From contig JAUPFP010000002.1 of NCBI GenBank assembly GCA_036925085.1, positions 4,282,780 through 4,346,779 on the forward strand: a stretch of DNA of 64,000 nt, written 5' to 3'. The position numbers were made by a program, and so were the translations under genes. The stretch's first letter is position 1. The number at the start of each line of letters is the position of its first letter. This document shows positions 34,465-46,177 of the stretch, piece after piece. A model generated the notes under the pieces. It was given only the letters and a program-made list of their open reading frames with translations, was not told the DNA's origin and ran no database searches. Source of the DNA: Brachycybe producta. Its lineage: Eukaryota > Arthropoda > Diplopoda > Playtdesmida > Andrognathidae.

Positions 34465-35504
34465 TTTTAAAATAAAGCTTTTATTGAATATCTTATTTTG
34501 TAAGTCATCCTAATGTAAATGTAAATTATATTATTTTGAACTTTTTCGATTTACTTTATATTAAAAACAACAAATTAAATATATCTGGTTCTGTTGTCGA
34601 AAGGAATTGATTTATAGATGTTTATATATTTGAACTAAAGAACTTTTTTTTCCAGGGGATTAGAATTTATTGTTGTCTATTTTTTTAAAAGTTATAAATT
34701 TTATTTATTTTTTGTTTCTTGACTCTGTGAGCAAAAAAAAAAACGAACAAATTCTACTTATGAACAACAATGTTTTGATACCCTGGTTCAAAAACAAATA
34801 AAGATAGGGTCAGAGATAAAATATAGGATCTTTAAATTAGTTTTTTTCAGACAATTTTGCAACTTACAAAACTCATTGTTTATTGTTTCTAATAGGAAGA
34901 GAGGACATTGAAACACCGAAACTTCACGAGCTTATCTCACAATGCACCATATTCAAACTTAGTTGATTAGGTATTAATATGTCAATACATAAGCTTTATT
35001 ATAAAATGACATTCAAAGAATGTTCAGAAGAAAAATTATTCTGTCAAAATGGAAAATTGGTCATTCTGCGAATTCTCTAGTTAATTTGCGTTTTTCGACT
35101 TTGCAGCTCTGTCAGAAGGCCTTGCAATGTGGCAAACCGTGTTGTAATGTGGCAGCAAGGCAATATTTTCTACTGCGCATGTGCAGAACGCACTGATGGA
35201 AGTGTCACCTACTTTGGCAATTACCAAATTTTCAACACAATGCGTTGTGCAATATTAGAGAACGACTTTGATTAGTTGTTGCTTTACTTCATGATATGAA
35301 CCTCTGGGAGGAGGAGTTCAAAAAATCTACTGCTTTGCTCAGCATTGCACATTTTAACACCGCGTTATGGGGCTAGACACTCCAGAGTTTCACGTGCCAT
35401 GTGAGACGATCCATTTTGCGGTTCCAAAGTTGCTCAAATGGTTCTAGCAACCAAACGGCACTTCGAAACAGCATTAATTTAATTTAATCAGAAAAAATAT
35501 CTAT
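34465..35504. other. No gene recognised
   Basis: AT-rich to about 35090. About 35095-35470 is less AT-biased but shows no extended open frame, splice pattern or repeat copy. Confidence 0.4.
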
Positions 35505-35916
35505 AAAACAAACCACAGTGAAGCCAACACATTGGTGCGCGCACCTGTTGATTTTTTTGTTTTTAAATTATTTTTTAGTTATTTTTATGGACATTTTAAT
35601 GGTTGTTTTTCTTACTCAATGGAGTTTAACATTAAAGATTCGCGATTTTGAAATATTTTTTTTTGAAAAAAATAGAACCGCACTTACTAATTTTTTGTCA
35701 TTCTATCACTCTATCAGCATATATTTAAGGTGCACATTGCACTTTGAAAACTTAACATTGGACAACTTTAAATATGAAAAATAACCATATTGCCACTGCG
35801 ACTGTGCATTTTAAAAATTAACCTTTTTTCTTAAACATCGGGTCTATGGACTCAATAGAAAAATGATGCTAGCGCTCTTGGCGGAGATTTTTGAAGTAAT
35901 TTTGCGATGTATCCTC
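35505..35916. mobile_element. TTAA-foldback element, right half
   Basis: It starts at the centre motif CCACAGTGAAGCCAACACAT and continues through the right arm to ATCCTC, followed by TTAA at 35917-35920. Compared with 8441-9209 the left arm is missing. An 88-codon frame at 35518-35784 is part of this element. Confidence 0.78.
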
Positions 35917-35920
35917 TTAA

Positions 35921-36884
35921 AAACTCAAAGATGTTTTCAAAGAACCGAGAGGTGGCTAGCAGTTAATTGGCTTTTACATGAGTCAAGCAGATTAGCATAA
36001 TTCAAAATTCTATAAAATAGAAACCTCTTCAATATTTATTGCAAAAAAGTGCTGTTAATGCCTGGCCTACGTCAATTATCGTTTAAAATTCAACTTAAAA
36101 GACATTAAGGTATCGAGAACCATGTGTTTGGACAGATGAAATTTCACTTAAGCTTGCGTCAATGGAAACCTGCAGCACGTGTACGCTGGAGTGTCTTGTG
36201 TTGATGTTGCAATGCGTGAAGTTCGCTTAACTTAAAATGAAGTAAAATATGGGCCGCTGTTGTTCTTCCATAGTTCGGATTGGAAGACCACACTCTCACT
36301 TCATTTGAACATGGATTACAATGGAGCTTAGACCATTACTCTTTGGAACTGGCAATTCGTAATGTGTTGAATGGCGACGGATGTTCTCGCAACGCCTGAT
36401 GAAAACAGCAACAGAACCTTCTGGTGACTTTATTGTTGAAAGCCTGTAAGTGCTAATCGTCCCCTACTTTTCATACTGTACGGTATTGTAGTACAACCTT
36501 TTTCCACTAAGGTGGTGCTGCTGATGCTGCAGTCACCACAATATCCAAACACTAGATTTTCACAGTTGGCAGTCCCAGTGAGTTTAAGATTTAAATAAAA
36601 GATAAAACTAGTTTAGATTCCTCTTGGCACTTGGCACACATGCTTATCAATTCAGTAATGTAAAATTGAATTGGATTTGTATTTGCTTATGGCAAGTTCC
36701 TAATTAATATTTTGGCTTTCCCATAAGTATGGGTGTTTTTCTTCTTCTTCTTAAGCATTGCATATATGTTGAATAGGCCTATAGATGTGGAGCACTGCTC
36801 CACATTCTATAGTGTATTACACATTATACAAAATGCCTAATACGAAATGTTGAGGCATATTATCCACATTTTGCACTTTGGCTG
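35921..36884. other. No gene recognised
   Basis: Mixed-composition DNA, somewhat GC-richer at 36120-36560. No reading frame or splice arrangement is convincing. A small palindrome (GTGGAGCACTGCTCCAC) occurs near 36787. Confidence 0.4.
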
Positions 36885-37030
36885 GGAGAGTGGCACAACT
36901 TTTTGGGAAAATAAATGAGTTTAAAAGTTAAGTTGCCGTTTCCCAAAAAAACCGTTTAGAAAAAAAAAATGCAACTTTAAACTCATTTTTCTAAAAAAAA
37001 AAGTGGCTTTTTTGAGTTGTGCCACTCTTC
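36885..37030. repeat. Inverted-repeat element of about 145 bp
   Basis: AGAGTGGCACAACTTTTTGG at the left and GAGTTGTGCCACTCTTC at the right pair. Inside, GAGTTTAAAAGTTAAGTTGC pairs with GCAACTTTAAACTC. It is a hairpin-type MITE. Confidence 0.7.
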
Positions 37031-37500
37031 ACAGCCGAGGTGCGATTTGTTTGTTGACGCATACAGTATCAGCACTAACTATATGCATTTTGAAAATTGC
37101 CTAAGCTGACAAATTTGCATTTTTGCGATTTGACTAGTAAATGTGAAGAATGGCTCATTTCTCACTTTTAATTGTAACATATACATTGTAAGCTCTTAAG
37201 ATAGAAGGAGTCAGAGAAAAAAAGAAAGCAACCTCTTTGTCTTTTCTTTCAAAGGTTGTTACTATTGAGATCATTAACATATTCATTAAGAAGTCTTCCG
37301 TTAAGTAGAGCGAATAATTAAAATAATATAGAAAATCGATATGTTTAAGGAGAAAAAGGTTGTGAGTCTTGTGTTGGCCTTAGGTTTCAATTTTTTTTTT
37401 ATGAAAAATAATTTAGAAATTATACGAACAAGGAAGTGTTTTTTTAAGCTGTGTGTGTGTGTGTGTGTGGATACGATATTTACCCCGGTAGCTCTTTTAG

Positions 37501-37807
37501 CGGGGGCGTAATTTGGGGCCCGCAGACCCTGAAACTGCGAGGGCACAGGAGGTTTTGGGGCGCAATAAATGCACTTTTAATAAAACAAAAATAACTTTGT
37601 TTGGGTCTTTATAAGGCTATGGGCTATGCTAGATGATGGTTTTCACCTTTGAATCTTAGCCTCTAACCAGGTTCTGTAACTGAAAAAAATGCAATTTTTC
37701 GTTTACTTAAGAATTTCTATTTAAAAGAAAATTTTGGGGCCGGCGGCGACGCACTGAAGATTTTTTGCTCCCGGGGGGGGGAGGCCAAAAATCTAGCTAC
37801 GCCACTG
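37501..37807. mobile_element. Non-autonomous hAT element
   Basis: The ends CGGGGGCGTA and TACGCCACTG are imperfect inverted repeats of the CAGTGGCGTA type. The perfect 8-bp duplication TCTTTTAG lies at 37493-37500 and 37808-37815. The interior has GGGGCCGGCGGCGACGC and a G-run and is non-coding. Confidence 0.88.
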
Positions 37808-37815
37808 TCTTTTAG

Positions 37816-38408
37816 TTACTATTTTGTTTTTCAAATGAGTGTATAACTTTTTTTAAAAAAAAAAATTGTCTATAAAAATTGAATAAACAACTTTGAAAAT
37901 CAGTATAGCATAATTTTTCTTAGTAAAACAAATATTTTTTTTCAAATTTTTTAATTTGATTAATAAGGCTCAAATTCAAGACGAAAACTTAGCGCTTGAA
38001 CACAGATGAAACAATGACGAAAGTAGTATTCACCAACAACACTACTTCCCAAGTCAAGAATATTTTATATTGATGTCATGTTGGCTCGTGACCTTTGTTT
38101 TGGCTTTCTATGTCCTTTTATATGAGGAGAAAATGATAAAATCAATCACATCTGGAAATTATTTTATTATTGAATAGGTGTGTCTAGGAGGTGGAGCAAT
38201 CACTCTACTGGTTTATTCAAACTAGGAAGTAGTGATGTGCGATAATCAAAAATAAACTATCGAAACCACTATCGATAGTATTTTACACGACCGATGGATA
38301 TATTGTATTGATAGACGCTTCAATATCGATAGTACTATCGAACCCAGGGGTAATGTTGGTCATGGGTTCTATCCCCGTGCAGTATAAATTATTATTATAT
38401 ATATAATA
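37816..38408. other. AT-rich DNA with CGATA-rich strings
   Basis: About 38231-38345 holds CTATCGATAGTA-type strings that may be the remains of a transposon (TAGTGATGTGCGATA start). No second terminus was defined. Confidence 0.4.
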
Positions 38409-38819
38409 TCCCAGGTCTGTGTGTGTGTGTGTGTGCGTGCGTGCGTACGTACGTGCGTGCGTGCGTGCGTGCGTACGTACGTGCGTGCGTGCGTGCGTGT
38501 GTGTGTAATAACAAAACCATTGAAGCACGTCGGAATTTATATACATTTGAATAAATGAACCGTTTTTTTTTCTCAAGGTCAACTATATGTTGAACTCTTC
38601 CTTTGGAAAGTGTAGAAGGGGGAGAGAGAGAAAAGTGAGAGGGGGTTAGGGGAAGAGGTTGGAAAGTGTAGAAGGGGGAGAGAGAGAGAGAGAGAAGTGG
38701 GAGGGGTGACTGAAATTGAAATGAAAGGAGTAAAAAAAGAAAAAAAACGGAGCGCATGCGCACGCGCACAATTGCCTGTGAATTTTGCTCCCGTCATTTA
38801 TGACGGGTTACCCCACTAG
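38409..38819 (+). mobile_element. Non-autonomous Helitron with GT/GTGC microsatellite
   Basis: The 5' TCCCAGGTCTGTGTGTG follows an A. The 3' hairpin CCCGTCATTTATGACGGG is followed by TTACCCCACTAG and a T. A GTGC/GTAC microsatellite (about 38418-38508) follows the 5' end directly. The sequence again contains TCAAGGTCAACTATATGTTG. Non-coding. Confidence 0.9.
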
Positions 38820-39296
38820 TTTTCAAATATATTTCAGAAGGTGGCAGTGGCCAAACAAACACAAATTATGAAGTTAAATAAAAGCGAATAATAATAAAAA
38901 AAAATAACATTTGCATAAGAAAATCTTAATGGAATTTGTCTGCTAATTGGCTAAGATTGAAACTTGCAGGACATTTGGTCCATTTGGTCACCAAAAGTAT
39001 TGCTATAGATTTACGCAATTTACTAAAAAGGCTTGTGAGAGCACTCAACTTAATCATGTGTAAGTATTATAATGTGGTGTAAAAGGTGATGCTCCCTTTT
39101 AAGAGTGTATAGTTGGAACTCTACACGAAAAGAATCACATCATAATGTTAAATGTATCAAGACCATGTATTATTACCCACACTGGTCTTTATAAAGACTA
39201 GAATGTGGTTAGTCTATATTTCGCAAGACTTGAAACTTCAATACTGATGCTCGTAAGTTTATAACAAAGGGACATTGTTATGCAGTAAAGTGGTAC
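38820..39296. other. AT-rich DNA, nothing recognised
   Basis: No features were recognised. Confidence 0.45.
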
Positions 39297-39602
39297 TAAA
39301 GCTGCTCGCCCATTAGGTCGGTGACTCGGCGCGGTGGGGAGAAAAACCGGGGTCTCAAACAAAATGCACGTAAATGAATGGAGCGCCGTCCATTAGGGCG
39401 GAAGCGCGGCGGGGCACCACTTTGGAGAAATTTTGAAACTTCTTGAAGTCGGATTTTCGTCGCACTGTTCCTACGGTTGTTCCGACTGTTTCTACGGTTG
39501 TTCCGACTGTTTCTACGGTTGTTCCGACTGTTTCTACGGTTGTTCCGACTGTTTCTACGGTTGTTCCGACTGTTCCAACGGTTGTTCCGACTGTTCCGAC
39601 CC
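39297..39602. repeat. GC-rich dispersed repeat ending in a 22-bp array
   Basis: AAAGCTGCTCGCCCATTAGG at the start is shared with 43318-43345. CCATTAGGGCGGAAGCGCGG and TTTGAAACTTCTTGA correspond to about 43710-43770. From about 39463 to 39602, roughly six units of a 22-bp repeat (TTCTACGGTTGTTCCGACTG plus TT) follow. Open frames on both strands here come from the array. Confidence 0.75.
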
Positions 39603-40659
39603 GTTCATCAAAATAGAATCCCCCCTTCCCCAAATAAAACAATTTTTTTTCTAAACAGGTTTTTTTTTTGTGCTGGTTAATAAAACAGCTTTCATTTTAC
39701 CCGTTGCATTTTTCCCATTAAAGTTTAGTCTAGCTTCATTGCTACTTTATTATGTAGATTGCATTTGAATTATTGAACTAATAAAGTGCACTAATTTGAG
39801 CCTATAGGAAAGAAAAAAACGAACAATCTTTAGTGATTGTTTTCTTTAGATTTTAGTTGTTTTTTCTCTTGTTCTATGTCCTGAACAAATAACATATAGA
39901 AAGTCTGTGTTTTAAGTAGGCCTACCCATCTGATAAATGTTACAGTACAGGCTTTTAAAATAGCTAATAATTTCTCTGGTGAATCATCATTAGCATAAAA
40001 GTTTTTTAGATTTCTTCTGCAATTTCTCATTGTGCTTTTGGTACAAAGATGTGCATAAAACGTTTTACTGAGTATTTTTAAGGCTATTATGTTACTGATT
40101 GAGATGTAAAAATTTGCTTTTACCAAAGTTTATAAAAGAAAACACAAAAGAAATTCAAAAATAATGTTAGACATTGTAATAAAGGAATGAGTTACATTTA
40201 CAGGGTGTTCAAGAAAGATTTAACTGATTATAAATATTATTGACCTAGAAAGTATTGCATTTAGTCAATAATTATTGATACCAAATAATTTTAAAAAAAA
40301 TGAGAAAAAAAACGACTTGATGTTTATCATTTTTTTGTTTCAAATTTGAATTTTTGCTGTTTTTTTTAAGCTTTTTGTGACTTTTAAAACAAGAGAGTCT
40401 TTCTGAACTCTCCCCATATTGAAGAGCAATAAATGAAAGCAAGGATTGGCAAGCGATAATTGTTTATTTCTGTACAACTCATCTTGTGATTTGTTGACTT
40501 CCACAAGCTTACTTTTTGTGACTTTGTACAAGCTTATCCAGTGCCAAAGAAAGTTGCAACCGACGCCATTTTTTTTTTTCTTCTGAAAAACTTTTCCATG
40601 ACAAAATACAGGGCTTATCATAAGAATTTTTTTCTAAGTGCACATCGAATTTGAATGAG
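39603..40659. other. AT-rich DNA, nothing recognised
   Basis: Open frames at 39830-40126 and 40340-40621 (minus) are low-complexity and resemble no family. Confidence 0.4.
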
Positions 40660-41594
40660 CCATATGTCCATTAAGCGCCTCTAGTCGCAGTAGGCTAAAA
40701 GATGGTCTCCTAAAAATCGCTGCACTGGTAAGTTTTTTGCTGTTTTCTCACAAATGTACACGCCCAATGTTCGTGAATTTTTTAAAAAATAAAGACCAAA
40801 AGTACGTAGTTTTACATCCTTGCATTAGTTTTTTTAATATTTCACATTGTTTTGTTGTTTTTGTTGTTTTGTTCTGAACGTTGCTGTTAAACCTAAACTT
40901 TTAACATGGAAGCCAATGGAGATTTCAATAAGGCGGTAGGTTCTTTTGGTTATTTCTTGTAAATTACTTGCACAATTATCGTGAAATTTTAAAGAAATAA
41001 AGAAAAAAAGTACGTAGTTTCACAATCAGGCATTGGTTTTTTAATGTTCCTCGTTGTTTGTTTGTTTTCAATGTTTTGTCTGAACACTACACTGAATAGT
41101 TGAAGTGAATTTTTTGAATAACACATGAAAAACAAACGAACAGGATAAATTTAATTAATTAAATTTTATTTTATTTTATTAATAAATTAATTATAAAACT
41201 ACCTATGTATCTTTATTTCTTTAAAATTTTCACGATAATTGTGCAAGTAATTTACAAGAAATAAGCAAAAGAACTTACCGACTTATCGAAATCGCCATTG
41301 GCTTCCATGTTAAAAGTTTCGGTTTAATAGTAACGTTCAGAACAAACATAGAAAACAACAAAACAATGTGAAATATTAAAACAACTAATGCATGGACGTG
41401 AAACTACGTACTTTTGTCTTTTATTTTTCAAAAAATCACGAAAATTGGGCGAATAATTTTCGAGAAAATGGCAAAAAAAACTTACCTGTGCAGCGATTTT
41501 TCCATAGAGTTCTATGTTAAAGTTTCGTCTGCTAACTTCTTAGGGGCCCATCTTTTAGCCTACTGCCATTAGAGGCGCTTATTGGACATATGGA
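40660..41594. mobile_element. Large foldback element with arms of about 430 bp
   Basis: CATATGTCCATTAAGCGCCT at the left pairs with AGGCGCTTATTGGACATATG at the right. Complementarity continues inward through GCAGTAGGCTAAAAGATGG, AAAGTACGTAGTTT and ACATGGAAGCCAATGG to an AT-only centre near 41155. GTACGTAGTTT and related strings occur twice per arm, so each arm is itself an internal duplication. No coding. Confidence 0.85.
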
Positions 41595-42009
41595 TATTGG
41601 ATACATGATTAATAGATTACAATTGCTAATCATAATTCAGTTATCTCACTTTTTGTTTTACTTCTCTTGATTTTTCACACCCTGTTTGAACTTAAATCAT
41701 CCTAATTGACTTTCTGGATGTGTGACTGACGTAAAATCCAACATTATTTCAAAATGAGTACAAAAATTCTAATTAATAATTATTTAATTTTTTCTGGATG
41801 TTGTGCACACTTTTCATTGTCCAAGTTGCCACACTTTGAAATTGCAAAACCACAAGTTTAACAAGTAATGTGGTCTATTGTTCTAATTGCTTGAAATAAG
41901 TTGTTTCAATCCAATAATTTTACCTATGCATTTACAACAATTGATTTTTTTTTTGTTTTCTAAAAAGAAATTCGGACTGTTTTATCCTAAAAAAAAAAAA
42001 GAAAATCTT

Positions 42010-42403
42010 AAGCCGGGTTCACACGCTACGATTTATCGTATACGTTTTATCTGGTTGGACAAATCGTATCAAGTAAAACGGAGCGTGTAGACAGCACATC
42101 GTCACGTCTTATTGGATTGGAATGAAATCAAAGATTGATTGGATGGGAAGTCGAACAAGCCGGGCATCATTTTTTCCGCGAAGTCGAACGATATAATTTA
42201 TCAGATGTACAATTAGAGTTGTAATCGTACATAGACATTCATGTATACTGAATGACGCCAAAAAGTTGAAACCGACGGAAATCGGATGAAACGACGGAGG
42301 TTAAAATGGAACGTGTGTCGACACACTATTTAACGTACGTTTTGCCGTACGTTTTATCTGATCGTTAAAACGTACGATAAGTCGTAGCGTGTAAACCCGG
42401 CTT
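42010..42403. mobile_element. MITE with AAGCCGGGTTCACACGCTAC ends
   Basis: The left end AAGCCGGGTTCACACGCTAC, continuing into GATTTATCGTA, is mirrored on the right by TCGTAGCGTGTAAACCCGGC, then TT. The 394-bp element is flanked by TT-rich sequence, so the target duplication is uncertain. Non-coding. Confidence 0.85.
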
Positions 42404-42548
42404 TTATGTTAAATCTCAAAAAGTTTTTTTTTTATTTTTTTTGTAATTTTTAAAGAAAAAAATAAACATTCTTTTTAATTTAATTGTCAAAATTTATTTT
42501 GTAAATTTTGTACAAATTTGCATCGAATTGCGCTCGTAAAACGTGACC

Positions 42549-42938
42549 TTATTTTGATTTTGGGTTTGCACATGCACCAACAGTACCGTGGTATATAAGC
42601 GCAGGAAGGCACATAACGGGACATGTCAAAGCCTCACTACACGCGATAATCAAAGCAAACATAAACAAGAAGAATCTATGCATTGTTTTTGTTTCTTGTT
42701 TCCGTTCTCTTAGCTTTTGAAAAACACTCCATTTGTTGTCAGTCATCTGAAAATATCTTTCACTTGTTGACATGCTTCGAGTTATGTTTTGAACATTTTT
42801 TTGTAAATGCTGTTGTGGTGAGTCTGACGACCAGTAGTAGCGACCAGTGGAATTCATTGCGGTGCCATTGTATTTGGTCAGTTTATCCACTTCAGTGTTT
42901 TCATTGTGAATCTGACGGATTTTACCAGTAGTTTTTTT
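42549..42938 (-). CDS. Last exon of unknown secreted/membrane protein, unit 1
   Basis: Reading on the minus strand, an acceptor (TTTTAACAG, AG at 42939-42940) precedes an exon of about 130 codons ending in TAA. Upstream it has IHNENTEVDKLTKYNG, then NSTGRYYWSS, QKNVQNITRSMSTSER and a hydrophobic stretch (FFLFMFALIIACSEA) before CPVMCLPALIYHG. The same layout occurs at 50470-50816 and 60253-60633, which supports a real gene family. The hydrophobic segment could be a membrane anchor. I do not recognise the family. The frame is intact. Exon 1 of this unit is probably at 43928-44068. Exons equivalent to 2 and 3 were not found, and repeats occupy part of the intervening DNA. Confidence 0.65.
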   Translation of the reverse strand, partial: KKTTGKIRQIHNENTEVDKLTKYNGTAMNSTGRYYWSSDSPQQHLQKNVQNITRSMSTSERYFQMTDNKWSVFQKLRERKQETKTMHRFFLFMFALIIACSEALTCPVMCLPALIYHGTVGACANPKSK

Positions 42939-43317
42939 CTGTTAAAATAAAATTATTAATTTATGTATGTATACATGTATGTGGTAGAAATCTAAGCAGC
43001 CCAGAGTAATCTGCAGACGCGGCAGCCTGCTACTGCAATCTCTTCAGAGTATCTTGCAGCAAATCTCTCCCCTATTTTATCAAGAAAGTATTAGAAAGAA
43101 ACAAAAGAAAGTTGGGAAGAGGGGGAGGGAGGGGAAAACACTTTTTTTCTTCTTCTTTTTTTAAAGTAAATTAGGTTAAGTTCGGCTCCGTTAAGTTAGG
43201 TAACCTAACCGAACCTACCCTAATTTACTTTCAAAGAGAAGAAAGTGTTTTCCGTCCTCCTCCTCATCTTTCTTTCGAAACAAAAGAAAGATGGGAGGAG
43301 GAGGGAAAACACTTTTT

Positions 43318-43770
43318 TCTAAAGCTGCTCGCCCACTAGGTCGGTGACGCGGCGGAAAAAAATAGAGGTCCGCCAACTATGAACGTGGCACGGCACGGTT
43401 TTTCCCCTCCCGTATCTCACAGTATCCATGGAGACGGTGATGAGTAGAGACGAGGAAGTATTTTTTGGCTGCTGTGGGGGAGGTAGAGGAGGAAGAGAAA
43501 ATACACTTCACTTCTAACGCAACTTCTAATTGGTTGGTCATGTAGTCTGACGTCACATGCTCCGCCCTTTTCAACGTCCAACCACACAACAAACCAATTA
43601 GATGTTGCCAGTCGTCAAAAAGGGCGGAGCGAACTAATGTTCTTCCCGATTTCTAAATGCCTGTCACACAAACTATGGAGGGAAACTGATAAATTCTTCT
43701 CCGCACTCCCGTCCACTAGGACGGAAGCGCGGAGAAATTCCGACCTCAAGAAGTTTCAAAACTTGAGGTA
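43318..43770. repeat. GC-rich dispersed repeat split by a palindromic MITE
   Basis: The outer parts match 39297-39445 (GCTGCTCGCCCACTAGGTCG and CCACTAGGACGGAAGCGCGG). Inside, about 43505-43672 is a partial copy of the 21562-21769 MITE (CAACTTCTAATTGGTTGGTC, CCCGATTTCTAAATGCCTGT). This is a nested insertion. The 71-codon frame at 43377-43592 crosses the junction and is not a gene. Confidence 0.7.
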
Positions 43771-43927
43771 GAGACAATTCCCTAATAATGACTGCATTGG
43801 CAGGGCAGAAAATGTATACTGTTTATACGACATAAGATGTGCATTTGTTATTATTGATACTTTCTATAAGTGATGAGAGGCATATCATTTCATAGAATAT
43901 TAGCGAATTCATTCTTAAAACTGTTAC

Positions 43928-44068
43928 CATCTCCAAAAATGTTGTGGTTGGCTTCCAAGACTGTGGTGAATGTACTTTGGAAGTTGCAGACGTTTTGCAA
44001 TTAACGTGTGCCATTTTGTAGACAATGACCACGTAGGCTATGATGTTAAAAAGGAGCATAGTATTCAT
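43928..44068 (-). CDS. Signal-peptide exon 1 of unknown gene family, unit 1
   Basis: The minus-strand ATG at 44068 opens a 47-codon exon ending at a donor-like ATG|GTAACAG. It encodes a classic signal peptide, MNTMLLFNIIAYVVIVYKMA then HVNC, followed by KTSATSKVHSPQSWKP. A paralogous exon at 61945-62103 differs by few residues. Upstream, TATATAAAC (44118-44125) and the following sequence to the ATG are also conserved between the two copies. The predicted product enters the secretory pathway. The donor phase (0) does not match the acceptor phase of the known last exon (1), so at least one middle exon would be needed. Confidence 0.65.
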
Positions 44069-44117
44069 TTTCGTGTGGGTTTGCGTAGTGTCTCACCAAG
44101 CATGTAACATCCTTTCG

Positions 44118-44125
44118 TTTATATA
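44118..44125 (-). promoter_or_regulatory. TATA box of unit 1
   Basis: TATATAAA on the minus strand lies 50 bp upstream of the ATG at 44068 in GGTATATAAACGAAAGGATG. The unit 3 paralog has GGTATATAAAAGAAAGGATG at the same spacing. Conservation between duplicates and position support a core promoter. Confidence 0.65.
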
Positions 44126-44379
44126 CCAAAGAAGATTTTATAAAGGTGTGTCCACCACCAAAAAAAAAAACAATACGTGACGCTGCGAAATGTATGCATT
44201 GCACGTGTAAGACTAAAGGTAAGTAGGGTAGAGTTTCCTGATGCTATTGTCAAATGGCCTTGCCATATATTATCTGCCACACCAATTCATTTTAAAAATA
44301 CATGGTACAGAAGATGAAATAAAAATAAGTTACCCGTAGACAATTAATCGTTTTGTATTGAAGTCTATACATATACTGT

Positions 44380-45034
44380 ATACCCGGAAATTTTTTTATT
44401 TTAACCTCACTTTCCTTAACTATATATGAGTTTCCCAATGGTTGACTGTGTGCTTGGAGATAATGGACATCACCGATGTCCTTGTAAACGAGACAACTCT
44501 TCCCTATACCAGCCTTGGCTTTATACTTAATCCTTAAAAAGCATTATTACCAAAAGACGAGTAATACGATTATGTAGGCTGTAGCCGACTTTGGCATGTT
44601 TGATTGCGGGGAAAACATCCAACAAACGTCTCACATGCTGTGTACACACCCTTTGCTGTGTACTCGTTAAAATTATTTGTAATATTCTAATCGTTTCTTG
44701 AGAAGTTTTAATACTTTTTCGGTCCAATTAAGGACTTAAAAATTTCTTATTGGCACAACATGGAATAAACACGAAACTGATTAAACGCCCAGCAGAATAA
44801 GTGCCAAATTGAACAAAAACACCATAAGCCAAAAATTGGGCAGCTATTCAGTGTAGTAAATTTTCATTTTGGCGATGTTTCAGGTTAGCGCTTGTTCAAT
44901 TTGGCACTTATGTTCTTCGACCTGGTGATGAAACTTCATTCTGAGTAGTTGGGTTGTTAATAGAAACAATATATGTTTTTTTTTTTTTAAATTTTTACGG
45001 TAATGAGCAGTTTTCAGTTTTGTGCAAATTCACT
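44380..45034. repeat. Duplicated upstream block, copy A
   Basis: Collinear with 62260-62900. Landmarks include GGGGAAAACATCCAACAAAC, AGTTTTAATACTTTTTCGG, CAACATGGAATAAACACGAA and GTGCCAAATTGAACAAA. With the exon 1 copies on both sides it shows that a whole gene-plus-upstream block was duplicated. Short open frames here (44527-44727) are not conserved as protein. Confidence 0.8.
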
Positions 45035-45538
45035 TCAATGGTTCAGCATATGGCAGCTAGGTTTGTTTGTGGCAGGCACAAATTTACAGATAGTGTCACT
45101 GAGATGCTGTCAGGGCTACAATGGCATAGTTTGGCACATTGCAGGGCTGAGTTAAGTTTGAAATTGTTTGGGAAAATTACACGTGGTGATTGTCCTAAAC
45201 CACAGTTCAGTGATATTCATAAAGCACTATACATGGGCAGGGCTGACCATTCTAGAAAATTAGGGAGATTTTTGCTAGGACAGATTCATATTATTGGTCT
45301 TTTTTTTCCTTGAGTTATAAGACAATGGAACTCTTTTCCTGAGACAGTGGTGAATGGGGATAATTTTGTTTTGTGGGATTCACATGTGTATATTCATTTT
45401 GTTTTTTTATATACTGTATGTGCATCTATATGTGCTTGACAATGCTTAATACTGCATGTGGACTTTTATGTCCCTCTGCCATAGGCCTATTTGGCTGCTA
45501 AGTAAGCTGCTGTTAAGTAGCCGCTAATTGTAATTGTA
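45035..45538 (+). mobile_element. CR1-like LINE 3' fragment inserted in block A
   Basis: From GGTTCAGCATATGGCAGCTA to the tail TAATTGTAATTGTAATG it matches the LINE copy at 33740-34208. The open frame 44954-45313 includes the tail of ORF2 (SVTEMLSGLQWHSLAHCRAE). The duplicated block B at 62.9 kb lacks it, so insertion followed the block duplication. Confidence 0.88.
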
Positions 45539-45559
45539 ATGAAAATTATCAGTCATTTG

Positions 45560-45700
45560 TCAAGTCTTGTTTCGAAAATTGAGGTAAAAGTATATGAGCT
45601 CGTACTGCGGATGTTCCGAACGTTTTGCAATTTACAAATGTGTCATTTGACAGGCTATGGCCACGTATGGTGTAAGTATAGTGATAGACAATTTCATGAA
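45560..45700 (-). pseudogene. Exon-1 relic upstream of unit 1
   Basis: The minus strand shows degenerate similarity to exon 1: AACGTTTTGCAATTTAC, ATGTGTCATTTGACAGGCTA and GGCCACGTATGG (plus strand) line up with the segment at 62025-62075. No start codon or open frame survives. It lies about 1.5 kb upstream of the intact exon 1, as the relic at 63.9 kb does in block B. Confidence 0.6.
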
Positions 45701-46177
45701 ATTTATTCTGTTGAAATCCATGAAATAAAACAAGATAATTGCATCAGTTTACGTTAACTTTATATACTACCGTAATGTTGTATAAATAACAGGATGTGAC
45801 TAATTTTAGAATAATTAGTCATAGTCTTTTAACATTAAAAAAAATTCCATTTATTAAAAAATGATTGAAAAAAATGAAACAAAATTCCAAAAACTTCGAA
45901 CAAAAAAATTGAAACAAAAAATGACACAAATGGTAAAATTAAACATGTTTAAAATACTCATAGGAACCAATTACAACCACCATTTTTTTTCGTTTATGAT
46001 TTCAGTACTTGGATACAAGTGTTTAAAATAAATTCAACAAGTTTTTTTTAATTATTTCAAACTCCACGTGCCCATATTAGGTGTGAAGTGTTGATTGCCA
46101 TCTGTTCATTTGTGTAAAGCCCCCTTTACACCTACAATTTTACACTAGTTGATATAGCATCTCAATATATTGATATA

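Noticed and set aside
38231-38345. Transposon with CGATAG-rich interior
   Set aside because: Suggestive start (TAGTGATGTGCGATA) but no matching end or target duplication.
38579-38797. Serine/proline-rich frames in the 38-kb Helitron
   Set aside because: They are read from CT-rich low-complexity Helitron interior and recur in other non-coding copies.
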